Assembly (NCBI RefSeq): GCF_014303735.1
Contig: NZ_CP060296.1
Span: 1,871,501 to 1,935,500 of the forward strand
Source: Variovorax sp. PAMC28562
GTDB taxonomy: Bacteria > Pseudomonadota > Gammaproteobacteria > Burkholderiales > Burkholderiaceae_C
Direction: 5' to 3'
Length of the DNA stretch: 64,000 bases
Within the stretch, counting starts at the first letter, position 1; each line of letters starts with the position of its first letter. Under the pieces are notes generated by a model, which had not been told where the DNA came from, ran no database searches, and saw only the letters and a program-made list of their open reading frames with translations. A program made the position numbers and the translations under genes. Below are positions 56,669 through 64,000 of this stretch, in pieces.

Positions 56669-57222
56669 AGACGGATTTGAGCCGGCGACGCTGGCTCTAC
56701 GGTGGCGTGGCGGTAGTGGCTGCCGGCGCGGGTGTCGGTGGCGCATGGCTCAAACATGATGCCAATGCGGCGAGCACTGCAGGGAGCGTCGACGAGGGCG
56801 ACCCGGCCTTTTGGTCTCGCAGTTTCACGCGGCCTGAAGGCGGAGAACTCAAACTGGCCGACCTTCGGGGCAAGCCGCTGCTGGTTAATTTCTGGGCGAC
56901 CTGGTGTCCGCCCTGCGTCGAGGAACTGCCGATGGTCGATCGTTTTTTTCGCGATCATGCGACATCGGGGTGGCAAGTGATCGGATTGGCAATCGATCAG
57001 CCAAGTTCAGTGCGCAAGTTTCTCGAAAAGACGCCGGTGAGCTTCCCGGTCGGATTGGCTGGTCTTGAAGGCACCGAACTGGTCAAGCAGTTGGGCAACA
57101 CGGGCGGTGGGTTGCCCTTCACCTTGGTAGTGCAGGCCGATGGAAAAGTCGCCGCACGGAAAATGGGAAAGCTCGAGCCCGCTGACCTGGAGGCATGGCG
57201 GCGTGCATATGTTCACGGTTAG
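56665..57222 (+). CDS. TlpA-like thiol:disulfide oxidoreductase
   Basis: A 185-residue exported thioredoxin-fold protein. The Arg-rich N-terminus (SRRRWLYGGVAVVAAGAGVGG) has a hydrophobic stretch and could be Tat- or Sec-directed or a membrane anchor. The redox motif WCPPC is in VNFWATWCPPCVEELPMV, with the cis-Pro segment GGGLPFTLVV. Likely a periplasmic reductase in cytochrome c maturation or disulfide reduction. It follows the hypothetical gene by overlap. Confidence 0.88.
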   Translation: MKTDLSRRRWLYGGVAVVAAGAGVGGAWLKHDANAASTAGSVDEGDPAFWSRSFTRPEGGELKLADLRGKPLLVNFWATWCPPCVEELPMVDRFFRDHATSGWQVIGLAIDQPSSVRKFLEKTPVSFPVGLAGLEGTELVKQLGNTGGGLPFTLVVQADGKVAARKMGKLEPADLEAWRRAYVHG

Positions 57223-57301
57223 AATGCGGCCGGCCGACGGCGAGCCCGACGCGCTGACGTCGCAAATCGCTGGAATAGACTGACGTAGCTGCCAGTAGTC
57301 G

Positions 57302-57319
57302 GTAATAAGTTGCTATTAC
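57302..57319. repeat. Inverted repeat in the accBC upstream region
   Basis: GTAATA (57302-57307), six bases AGTTGC, TATTAC (57314-57319): a perfect AT-rich palindrome 67 bases before accB in the 163-base gap, contrasting with the GC-rich surroundings. It looks like an operator for a dimeric regulator, or a promoter part. I cannot name the protein. Confidence 0.4.
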
Positions 57320-57385
57320 ACGCACTACACCGATTCCAGGCGAGTTGATTTCCCGAATGACCGGCCCCGCCGGCAATGGAGCCCC

Positions 57386-57838
57386 ATGGACCTGCGCAAA
57401 CTGAAGACACTGATCGATTTGGTGTCTGAATCCAACATTTCCGAATTAGAGATCACCGAAGCAGAAGGCAAGGTTCGCATCGTCAAAGGCGGTGAACCCG
57501 CACCGGTTCAATACGTGCACGCGATGGCAGCACCGTCCGCAGCAGTTGCTCATGCGCCTCCTGCAGCAGCGATTCCTGCGGCGCCAGCGGAAGCAGCGCC
57601 AGCTGGCCACGCGATCAAATCTCCGATGGTCGGCACCTTCTACCGCTCGTCCAGCCCGGGTGCCGCCGCTTTCGTGGAAGTCGGCAGCAAAGTGAATGAA
57701 GGCGACACCGTCTGCATCATCGAGGCCATGAAGATCCTGAATGAGATCGAAGCCGACAAGTCGGGCACTGTCACGCAGATCCTTGGGGAAAACGGACAGG
57801 CAGTCGAGTACGGCCAGCCGCTGTTCATCATCGAGTGA
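57386..57838 (+). CDS. accB: Biotin carboxyl carrier protein AccB
   Basis: A 150-residue subunit of acetyl-CoA carboxylase, start of fatty acid synthesis. [23 protein letters not shown] begins the dimerisation part, then an Ala/Pro-rich linker (about 45-75). The biotin Lys is in [20 protein letters not shown]. accC follows two bases after the stop, the conserved accBC operon. The upstream region carries a palindrome that could be an operator. Confidence 0.97.
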   Translation: MDLRKLKTLIDLVSESNISELEITEAEGKVRIVKGGEPAPVQYVHAMAAPSAAVAHAPPAAAIPAAPAEAAPAGHAIKSPMVGTFYRSSSPGAAAFVEVGSKVNEGDTVCIIEAMKILNEIEADKSGTVTQILGENGQAVEYGQPLFIIE

Positions 57839-57840
57839 CC

Positions 57841-59190
57841 ATGTTCAAGAAGATTCTGGTCGCCAACCGCGGCGAGATCGCGCTGCGTATTCAGCGCGCC
57901 TGCAGCGAGATGGGCATCAAGGCCGTCATGGTCTATTCCGAAGCCGATCGCGAGGCCAAGTACGTCAAGCTGGCGCAGGAAGCGGTGTGTATCGGCCCGG
58001 CGGCATCGGCGCTGAGCTATCTCAATATGCCGGCCATCATTTCGGCGGCCGAAGTGACCGACGCCGAGGCGATTCATCCGGGCTACGGCTTTTTGAGCGA
58101 GAACGCGAACTTTGCCGAACGCGTCGAACAGAGCGGATTTCAGTTCATCGGCCCAACGCCAGAAAACATCCGGACCATGGGTGACAAGGTCATGGCCAAG
58201 CAGTCCATGATCAAGGCCGGAGTGCCTTGCGTGCCCGGCTCCGAAGGCGAACTGTCGGACGACGCGGCCACGAACAAGCGCATTGCGCGTGCGGTGGGCT
58301 ATCCGGTCATCATCAAGGCGTCGGGCGGTGGCGGTGGGCGTGGCATGCGCGTGGTCCATACCGAAGCCGCGCTCATCAATGCCATTCAGATGACCAAGGC
58401 CGAGGCGGGTGCTGCTTTCAGCAATCCGGCGGTCTATATGGAGAAGTTTCTCCAGAATCCGCGGCACGTCGAGATCCAGATCCTGGCCGACAAGTACAAA
58501 AACGCGGTCTATCTTGGTGAGCGCGACTGCTCGATGCAGCGCCGCCACCAGAAGGTGATTGAAGAGTCGCCGGCACCGGGCATCCCGCGCAAGCTCATCG
58601 AGAAGATCGGTGAGCGTTGCGCGGCGGCCTGCAAGAAGATCGGCTATCGCGGCGCCGGCACCTTCGAGTTTCTATATGAAAACGGCGAGTTCTATTTCAT
58701 TGAAATGAACACGCGGGTGCAGGTCGAGCATCCCGTAACCGAGTTCACTACCGGCATCGACATCGTCAAGACGCAAATCATGGTGGCCGCAGGCGAAAAG
58801 CTTCCGTTCACCCAGCGTCAGATCCAGATGCGCGGTCATGCTATCGAGTGCCGCATCAACGCCGAGGACGCGTGGAAGTTCACGCCTTCGCCAGGCCGCA
58901 TCACGATGTGGCATCCGCCCGGTGGCCCCGGCGTGCGGGTCGATTCGCACGTCTACACGAACTACTTCGTGCCGCCGAACTACGACTCGATGATCGGCAA
59001 GATCATCACGTTTGGCGACACGCGCGAGCAGGCCATGGCGCGCATGCGCACGGCCCTCAACGAGACGGTGGTCGAGGGCATCAACACCAACATTCCGCTG
59101 CACCGCGAATTGATGGTCGACGCCAAGTTCATGGCGGGCGGCACCAACATCCACTACCTCGAAGAGTGGCTCGCGGCGCACAAGCGCTGA
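57841..59190 (+). CDS. accC: Biotin carboxylase AccC
   Basis: A 449-residue ATP-grasp enzyme that carboxylates the AccB biotin. Start ATG 57841 ([17 protein letters not shown]) is preferred to GTG 57835, which overlaps accB. ATP-grasp features [31 protein letters not shown], and [15 protein letters not shown] are present, with [14 protein letters not shown] in the active site. Normal length and co-operonic with accB. Confidence 0.97.
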   Translation: MFKKILVANRGEIALRIQRACSEMGIKAVMVYSEADREAKYVKLAQEAVCIGPAASALSYLNMPAIISAAEVTDAEAIHPGYGFLSENANFAERVEQSGFQFIGPTPENIRTMGDKVMAKQSMIKAGVPCVPGSEGELSDDAATNKRIARAVGYPVIIKASGGGGGRGMRVVHTEAALINAIQMTKAEAGAAFSNPAVYMEKFLQNPRHVEIQILADKYKNAVYLGERDCSMQRRHQKVIEESPAPGIPRKLIEKIGERCAAACKKIGYRGAGTFEFLYENGEFYFIEMNTRVQVEHPVTEFTTGIDIVKTQIMVAAGEKLPFTQRQIQMRGHAIECRINAEDAWKFTPSPGRITMWHPPGGPGVRVDSHVYTNYFVPPNYDSMIGKIITFGDTREQAMARMRTALNETVVEGINTNIPLHRELMVDAKFMAGGTNIHYLEEWLAAHKR

Positions 59191-59207
59191 GCCGGCCGGT
59201 GACGTCC

Positions 59208-60092
59208 ATGTTCGAGCTGCGTTTGTTGGTCCCTGAAAGTGGTGTCGAGTCGGTCAGCGATGCGCTCGACGTGCTCGATGCGCTCAGCGTGTCTGTTGAA
59301 GATGCAGACGCGGCGACCGATGCCGAACAGGCATTGTTCGGTGAACCCGGCATGCCGCCGCCAAAAGAAGGATGGCAGCGCTCCCGCGTGATGGCGCTGT
59401 TCCATACCGAGGCGCGAGCGCACGAGGCGGTCGCTGTGCTCACACCGCAGGAATTCTTTGACGGTTGCGAGGTGCTGGGTATCGGCGCAGTACCGGACCA
59501 GGATTGGGTGCGCCTCACGCAATCGCAGTTCGCCCCGGTCGAGATCACGCCCGACTTCTGGATCGTGCCGACTTGGCACGAGCCTCCGGCGCAAGCGAGC
59601 AAAGTGATCCGACTCGATCCGGGCCTGGCTTTCGGCACCGGCACGCACCCGACCACGCGCATGTGTCTGCGCTGGATCGCGACCCGCGGTGGCCTCGAGG
59701 GCCAGCGGGTCCTCGACTACGGCTGCGGCTCCGGCATCCTCGCCATCGGTGCGGCCAAGTACGGCGCGATAGACATCGATGCCGTCGACATCGACGAGGC
59801 GGCCGTGACGTCGACCCGGCTCAATGCCGAAGCCAACGGCGTGCAGTTGAAGACCGGATTGCCCGACGCTGTCGATGGTCGCTATCAGACCGTGCTCGCC
59901 AACATCCTCGCCACGCCCCTCAAGGTGCTGGCGCCGCTGCTCTGCGAGCGCATGGCGCCGGGTGGCGCGCTGGTGCTCGCAGGCATCCTGGAGCGGCAGG
60001 CAGACGAGCTGAAGGCGGCCTACGCGCCGTACGTCGAACTCACGGTCAGCGACAGCGAAGACGGCTGGATCCTGATGACGGCGCGCACCTGA
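59208..60092 (+). CDS. prmA: Ribosomal protein L11 methyltransferase PrmA
   Basis: A 294-residue enzyme that trimethylates ribosomal protein L11. The N-terminal recognition domain spans about 1-105. The methyltransferase domain has DPGLAFGTGTHPTTRMCLRW, LDYGCGSGILAIGAAKYG and the NILATPL motif. ATG 59208 is used; an in-frame GTG 59199 would add three residues. accC and prmA are close (17 bases), as is common in Burkholderiales. Confidence 0.95.
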   Translation: MFELRLLVPESGVESVSDALDVLDALSVSVEDADAATDAEQALFGEPGMPPPKEGWQRSRVMALFHTEARAHEAVAVLTPQEFFDGCEVLGIGAVPDQDWVRLTQSQFAPVEITPDFWIVPTWHEPPAQASKVIRLDPGLAFGTGTHPTTRMCLRWIATRGGLEGQRVLDYGCGSGILAIGAAKYGAIDIDAVDIDEAAVTSTRLNAEANGVQLKTGLPDAVDGRYQTVLANILATPLKVLAPLLCERMAPGGALVLAGILERQADELKAAYAPYVELTVSDSEDGWILMTART

Positions 60093-60132
60093 GCTTCCGG
60101 TGCGCGGGGTGCGACCCTACAATTCGCGCGAC

Positions 60133-61596
60133 ATGAGCCTCGTCACCCGTTGCCCCTCCTGCGCGACCACCTTCAAGGTGGTGAAGGATCAACTGCGGAT
60201 CTCCGACGGATGGGTGCGCTGCGGTCGTTGCAGCCATGTGTTCGATGCGTCGCTCGACCTGCAAGAGTTGCCTGAGCCCGCAGCTTCTGTGCCTGCAGTG
60301 CCTGCAGTGCCCGCGTCGGCGGCGTCCGTGCCATCGCCGCCGCCGCTTTCAGACGATGCGGATTTCTTCGACGACGAGCCTCTGCCGGAGCCCGTCGCAT
60401 CGGCGCCTGCGCCGCTCGAGATGCCCGAACCCGACTTCGACGACGACGGCGACGACGACGACGTAGATAAAGTCGAGGCAGATGAAGCAGATCAAGGACA
60501 TGAGTCCGACCTGTCGCGCGAACTGGACCCGTCCGGCGAAGCGCCGGAAGAAGAGCGCCAGCCGTATGTCGTGGCGTATAGCTCGGAGACCGTGTTCGAG
60601 GGTCGGCCTATGCCCATGCCAATGCCCGCCGACGAACTCAACCTCTCCGAGCCGGCCCGGAGCGCAGAGCCGGCGCCCTTTAAGCCCTCATTGCATGCGG
60701 GTGCCATCGTGCTGCCGCGCACGTTGCCCGGTCTGCCGTCGATCGGGTTGGTGGCGGACGAACCGTGGCCGCAAGTCGTCACGCCGCAGTCCGATAACAA
60801 CGGCGACGCACCGACGACGAAATCTCCTTTGATCGTGCCGTCGCATCTCAGGGAGCAGGCGGACAACGCGAGCCAGGTGCAGTTTCAGAAGGCGTTGCGA
60901 CGTGCGCGCGACAAGGCCGCCAAGATCGCGCGTTCGCGCGAAAAGAGTGCTGCCGCGCAGGACTCCAACCCGATGCCGCTGGTTCAGTCCGAAAGCGATG
61001 CGATGCCGCTGGTTGTCATGTCGGCGACCGCAGAGAGTGCACCGGTGACCGGCTCCGAAGGCGTCACCTTGCCCGGGCTTCTTCGTGCCGCCTCGGCACC
61101 GGCCTTCTGGCGCGGTGTCAAAGGACGCGCATTGCTTGTCGCAGGCATCGTGCTGGGCGTGCTGTTGCTGACGGTGCAGGTCTTGCACCGGGAGCGCGAC
61201 GCCATCGTTGCGAGACAGCCCGGCATGCGACCGCTGATGAGCGGTGTGTGTGCCATCACCGGTTGCCAACTGTCGGCACTGCGTCAGATCGGGGATATCA
61301 CGATCGATGGCGCCGCATTTGCCCGCGAGAAGGTCGGCGACGGCTATCGGCTCAGCTTCACCTTGCGCAACGCCGCGTCGGTGCCGCTTGCGATGCCGGC
61401 CATCGAACTCTCGCTGCTCGACACGCAGGAGCAGGCGGTGATCCGGCGCGTGTTGCTGCCGGCCGACTTCGGTGCCCCGGCAGAGCTGGCCGCGCGCGGC
61501 GAACGCGTGGCGTCGATGCCGCTGGCGCTCGACGCTGCCCAAGCTGCGAGTCTGGCGCCGGTGGCTGGTTACCGTCTGGTGGCTTTTTATCCCTGA
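60133..61596 (+). CDS. Zinc-ribbon/DUF3426 protein
   Basis: A 487-residue protein. An N-terminal MJ0042-type zinc ribbon has Cys7, Cys10, Cys30 and Cys33 (CPSCATTFKV and RCGRCSHVF). A long Pro/Asp/Glu-rich disordered region with a run of acidic residues (about 97-125) follows. A single membrane helix is at about 330-352 (LLVAGIVLGVLLLTVQVL), then a periplasmic DUF3426 domain (AITGCQLSALRQIGDITIDGAAF). Function is unknown. TACAAT lies nine bases before the ATG. Confidence 0.85.
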   Translation: MSLVTRCPSCATTFKVVKDQLRISDGWVRCGRCSHVFDASLDLQELPEPAASVPAVPAVPASAASVPSPPPLSDDADFFDDEPLPEPVASAPAPLEMPEPDFDDDGDDDDVDKVEADEADQGHESDLSRELDPSGEAPEEERQPYVVAYSSETVFEGRPMPMPMPADELNLSEPARSAEPAPFKPSLHAGAIVLPRTLPGLPSIGLVADEPWPQVVTPQSDNNGDAPTTKSPLIVPSHLREQADNASQVQFQKALRRARDKAAKIARSREKSAAAQDSNPMPLVQSESDAMPLVVMSATAESAPVTGSEGVTLPGLLRAASAPAFWRGVKGRALLVAGIVLGVLLLTVQVLHRERDAIVARQPGMRPLMSGVCAITGCQLSALRQIGDITIDGAAFAREKVGDGYRLSFTLRNAASVPLAMPAIELSLLDTQEQAVIRRVLLPADFGAPAELAARGERVASMPLALDAAQAASLAPVAGYRLVAFYP

Positions 61597-61655
61597 AGCG
61601 GCCGAGCGGCGCCGACTTCTTTTCTCCTTTTTTCTTTCCCAATAACGGTTTACCC

Positions 61656-62558
61656 ATGGCAGCAGTGATTTGCGGTTCCCTCGCGTTCGACACCATCATG
61701 ACGTTCGAAGGTCGGTTCGCCGACCAGATCCTTCCTGATCAGTTGCACATCCTCAACGTGTCGTTCCTGGTGCCGGCGCTTCGGCGTGATTTCGGCGGCT
61801 GTGCGGGCAACATCGCCTACAGCCTCAACGCACTGGGCGGCACGGCATTGCCGATGGCTACGGTGGGCAGCGACGGCGCCGACTACGTCGCCCGATTCAA
61901 GGGTTTGGGCATCGGCACGGAGTTCGTTCGCGAACTCTCCGACACTTACACCGCGCAATGCTTCATCACGACCGACATGGCCAACAACCAGATCACGGCC
62001 TTTCATCCTGGCGCAATGCAGCAAGCCCATCTCAACAAGATCGCGGCACGCGATGACATCCGTATCGGCATCATCTCGCCCGATGGGCGTGACGCGATGC
62101 TGCAGCATGCAGAGCAGTTCAAACAAGCCGGCATTCCTTTCGTGTTCGATCCGGGCCAGGGGTTGCCGATGTTCAACGGAGACGAGCTGGCACGGTTCAT
62201 CGAGCAGGCCGACTGGGTCACCGTGAATGACTACGAAGGCAAGATGCTGAGCGACCGCACCGGCTGGAGCGAGGCGGACATCTCGCGTCGCGCGCGCGGG
62301 CTGGTGGTCACGCTTGGCGCCGAGGGTTGCGACGTATGGGTCGACGGGCAGAAGGTGCATGTTCCGGCCGTCAAGCCTGAGGCAGTTGTCGACCCCACGG
62401 GTTGCGGCGACGCGTGGCGCGGTGCGTTGTTGTTCGGGCTGGAACAAGGGTGGGATCTCACACGGTGTGCAGCGCTGGGCAACCAGATCGGTGCGCTCAA
62501 GATCGCGCAACGCGGGCCGCAGAACTACCAGATCGACTTGAAAGCGATCGGCCTCTGA
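61656..62558 (+). CDS. PfkB-family carbohydrate/nucleoside kinase
   Basis: A 300-residue ribokinase-fold kinase. Visible are CGSLAFDTIMTFEG at the start, GGCAGNIAYSLNALGG and the C-terminal signature DPTGCGDAWRGALLFG with the catalytic Asp. Adenosine kinase-like proteins in related bacteria share the NVSFLVPALRRDFGG segment, but the substrate is unproven. The start ATG has a poor ribosome site after a pyrimidine tract. Confidence 0.85.
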   Translation: MAAVICGSLAFDTIMTFEGRFADQILPDQLHILNVSFLVPALRRDFGGCAGNIAYSLNALGGTALPMATVGSDGADYVARFKGLGIGTEFVRELSDTYTAQCFITTDMANNQITAFHPGAMQQAHLNKIAARDDIRIGIISPDGRDAMLQHAEQFKQAGIPFVFDPGQGLPMFNGDELARFIEQADWVTVNDYEGKMLSDRTGWSEADISRRARGLVVTLGAEGCDVWVDGQKVHVPAVKPEAVVDPTGCGDAWRGALLFGLEQGWDLTRCAALGNQIGALKIAQRGPQNYQIDLKAIGL

Positions 62559-62590
62559 AAGCGCATTCGTCAGAGCTCATTCGCTGAGCG

Positions 62591-62627
62591 AAAAAAAAGC
62601 CCGACACCGTGAGGTGCCGGGCTTTTT
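62591..62627. terminator. Bidirectional terminator between convergent genes
   Basis: GCCCGACACC (62599-62608), loop GTGA, GGTGCCGGGC (62613-62622) forms a 10-bp stem with one A-C mismatch. An A-run (62591-62598) and a T-run (62623-62627) flank it. It serves the kinase gene on plus and the histone-like gene on minus. Confidence 0.9.
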
Positions 62628-62648
62628 GCCTTAAGGCCGCTGACCGAC

Positions 62649-63173
62649 TCAGGGCTTGCTGGCCGTCGGAAACGGCCATGCAGCTTGAGGGTTCAGCGTC
62701 GTCTGCGCGGCGGGCGCAGGAGCGGGCGCTACGGCTGCCTTTGCAGGAGCCTTGGCGGCTGCCTTCTTGGCGGGCGCAGGTTTCGCAGCAGGGGCAGGCT
62801 TGGCAGCGGGCTTTTTCGCTGCTTTCTTGGCAGCGGTCTTTTTAGCCGCGGCCTTTTTCGCAGGAGCCTTCTTGGCGGGGGCCTTCTTCGCAGCTGCCTT
62901 TTTCGCAGGAGCCTTCTTGGCGGCAGCCTTCTTAGCCGGGGCCTTCTTCGCAGCTGCCTTTTTGGCCGGAGCCTTCTTGGCTGCTACTTTTTTAGCCGGG
63001 GCCTTCTTTGCTGGAGCCTTCTTGGCAGCGACCTTTTTGGCCGGAGCCTTCTTGGCTGCTACCTTCTTCGCGGCTACCTTCTTGGCGGGAGCCTTCTTAG
63101 CAGCCACGACCTTCTTTGCCGGAGCCTTCTTTGCAGCGGCTTTCTTAGCCGGCGCTTTCTTTGCAGTTGCCAT
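62649..63173 (-). CDS. Histone H1-like Lys/Ala/Pro repeat DNA-binding protein
   Basis: A 174-residue, very basic protein made of repeats of AAKKAPAKK and [13 protein letters not shown] units over about residues 4-125. A Lys/Ala/Pro-rich region and a less repetitive tail (about 140-174, [18 protein letters not shown]) follow. It resembles eukaryotic H1 C-terminal tails and HctB/AlgP-like bacterial nucleoid proteins. ATG 63173 has AGGAG upstream; a longer in-frame start at 63206 lacks one. Repeats make its length prone to vary. Confidence 0.85.
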   Translation of the reverse strand: MATAKKAPAKKAAAKKAPAKKVVAAKKAPAKKVAAKKVAAKKAPAKKVAAKKAPAKKAPAKKVAAKKAPAKKAAAKKAPAKKAAAKKAPAKKAAAKKAPAKKAPAKKAAAKKTAAKKAAKKPAAKPAPAAKPAPAKKAAAKAPAKAAVAPAPAPAAQTTLNPQAAWPFPTASKP

Positions 63174-63367
63174 TTCTATTTCTCCTTGATCAAGTTGAAA
63201 AATCAACCTCTTGAAGCACTTCGCGTCCGCTTGTGAACGTGAAGCGATTCATGGTGTTGGATCAAGCCCAGCACCATGAACACCTGCGCTTTCGTCCGTG
63301 CCGCGCTCTATGGCGTGATCGGCGGCGAAAGCAATTCTTGAACTCATTTATTCTTATCGAAAAAAAT
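63174..63367. other. Intergenic region before the histone-like gene
   Basis: This 194-base gap holds the AGGAG ribosome site of the histone-like gene and presumably its promoter. I see no convincing terminator for nrdB, no RNA gene and no clear repeat. The stretch 63350-63373 is AT-rich compared with its surroundings. Confidence 0.4.
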
Positions 63368-64000
63368 TCAATCCCACGACAGCGCACCACCCGACTGGTA
63401 TTCGATGACGCGGGTCTCGAAGAAATTTCGCTCTTTCTTCAGGTCGATCATTTCGCTCATCCAGGGGAACGGATTTTCTTCGTTCGGGAAGAGCGTTTCG
63501 AGGCCGATCTGCTGTGCACGCCGGTTGGCGATGTAGCGCAGGTAGCCCTTGAACATGGAGGCGTTCATGCCGAGCACACCACGCGGCATGGTGTCTTCGG
63601 CGTACTTGTATTCGAGCTCGACGGCCTTCATGAAGAGGGCCTTGATCTCGGCCTTGAACTCGCTGTTCCAGAGGCCGGGGTTCTCGAGCTTGAGCTGGTT
63701 GATCAGGTCGATGCCGAAGTTGCAGTGCATCGACTCGTCGCGCAGGATGTACTGGTACTGCTCGGCGGCGCCGGTCATCTTGTTCTGCCGACCCAGCGCC
63801 AGAATCTGCGTGAAGCCGACGTAGAAGAACAAGCCTTCCATCAGGCATGCGAAAACGATGAGCGACTTGAGCAGGGTCTGGTCGGTCTCGTGCGTGCCGG
63901 TCTTGAAGAGCGGATCGCTGATGGCTTCGATGAACGGAATCAGGAACTGGTCCTTCTCGCGGATCGAAGGCACTTCGTTGTAGGCGTTGAAGATCTCGCT
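63368..64000 (-). CDS. nrdB: Ribonucleotide reductase beta subunit NrdB, 3' part
   Basis: The C-terminal 210 residues of the class I beta subunit, which carries the di-iron/tyrosyl radical. The frame continues off the window at 64000 (codons SEIFNAYNEVPS read just inside the edge). Iron-ligand segments are visible: MEGLFFYVGFTQ with its Glu, and RDESMHCNFGIDL with the Glu and His. The end RNFFETRVIEYQSGGALSWD is the C-terminal tail that docks on NrdA. The start codon is outside. Confidence 0.95.
   Translation of the reverse strand, partial: SEIFNAYNEVPSIREKDQFLIPFIEAISDPLFKTGTHETDQTLLKSLIVFACLMEGLFFYVGFTQILALGRQNKMTGAAEQYQYILRDESMHCNFGIDLINQLKLENPGLWNSEFKAEIKALFMKAVELEYKYAEDTMPRGVLGMNASMFKGYLRYIANRRAQQIGLETLFPNEENPFPWMSEMIDLKKERNFFETRVIEYQSGGALSWD

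Noticed and set aside
62649..63173. Short repeats considered as CRISPR or tandem-repeat array
   Set aside because: The repeats are contiguous codons within a coding frame without unique spacers.
62752..63189. Forward-strand hydrophobic Ala/Phe repeat frames opposite the histone-like gene
   Set aside because: They are the exact antisense of the Lys/Ala/Pro repeats. The minus strand has a ribosome site and a sensible product.

Overview
The window is a high-G+C chromosomal segment from a betaproteobacterium, most likely order Burkholderiales, family Comamonadaceae (Variovorax-like). I infer this from protein similarity as I recognise it and from gene order: xerC, a DksA-like gene, a STAS-domain gene, hslVU, then the full mraZ-to-lpxC division and cell-wall cluster. 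I see no prophage, transposase, integrase of a mobile element, CRISPR array, tRNA or rRNA. Nearly all of the sequence is coding and no gene-free stretch exceeds 300 bases. | Region 1 (1-9956): xerC, then an eight-gene amide/nitrile uptake and hydrolysis operon. It encodes a nitrilase-superfamily hydrolase, a branched-chain-type ABC importer (binding protein, LivH, a fused LivM-LivG, LivF), an amidase-signature hydrolase, an AmiC-like sensor and an AmiR-like ANTAR antiterminator. The leader before the first gene holds hexaloop hairpins and a strong intrinsic terminator, so the last gene probably controls read-through into the first. | Region 2 (10021-17283): an RlmI-type rRNA methyltransferase, a CobW/G3E metal-chaperone GTPase, a DksA-like protein, a double-STAS protein and the heat-shock protease pair hslV-hslU behind a probable sigma-32 promoter. 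| Region 3 (17428-36423): the complete dcw cluster mraZ-rsmH-ftsL-ftsI-murE-murF-mraY-murD-ftsW-murG-murC-ddl-ftsQ-ftsA-ftsZ followed by lpxC and a tiny membrane protein. Many genes overlap by 1-4 bases. Four AAGTG boxes at exact 10-base spacing before mraZ are a probable MraZ operator. | Region 4 (36459-47134, minus strand): a Pr6Pr-like membrane protein, ruvC, a CdsA-like cytidylyltransferase, a PlsC-like acyltransferase, mtgA, aroE, a TonB-like protein, an RNase II-family exonuclease, a YqiA-like esterase and a large lipoprotein. | Region 5 (47277-62558, mostly plus): a NarL-type two-component pair, rodA, tldD, an aroG-type DAHP synthase behind an aromatic-codon attenuator, mpl plus a cupin on the minus strand, a TlpA-like thioredoxin, accB-accC, prmA, a zinc-ribbon/DUF3426 protein and a PfkB kinase. 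| Region 6 (62591-64000, minus): a histone H1-like Lys/Ala/Pro repeat protein and the 3' part of nrdB. | Best findings: (i) a textbook four-segment attenuator with a leader peptide carrying seven aromatic codons in eight, upstream of DAHP synthase; (ii) an ANTAR-style leader RNA heading the amide operon; (iii) a recurring -10-like hexamer 5-9 bases before start codons without Shine-Dalgarno sequences, suggesting common leaderless mRNAs.
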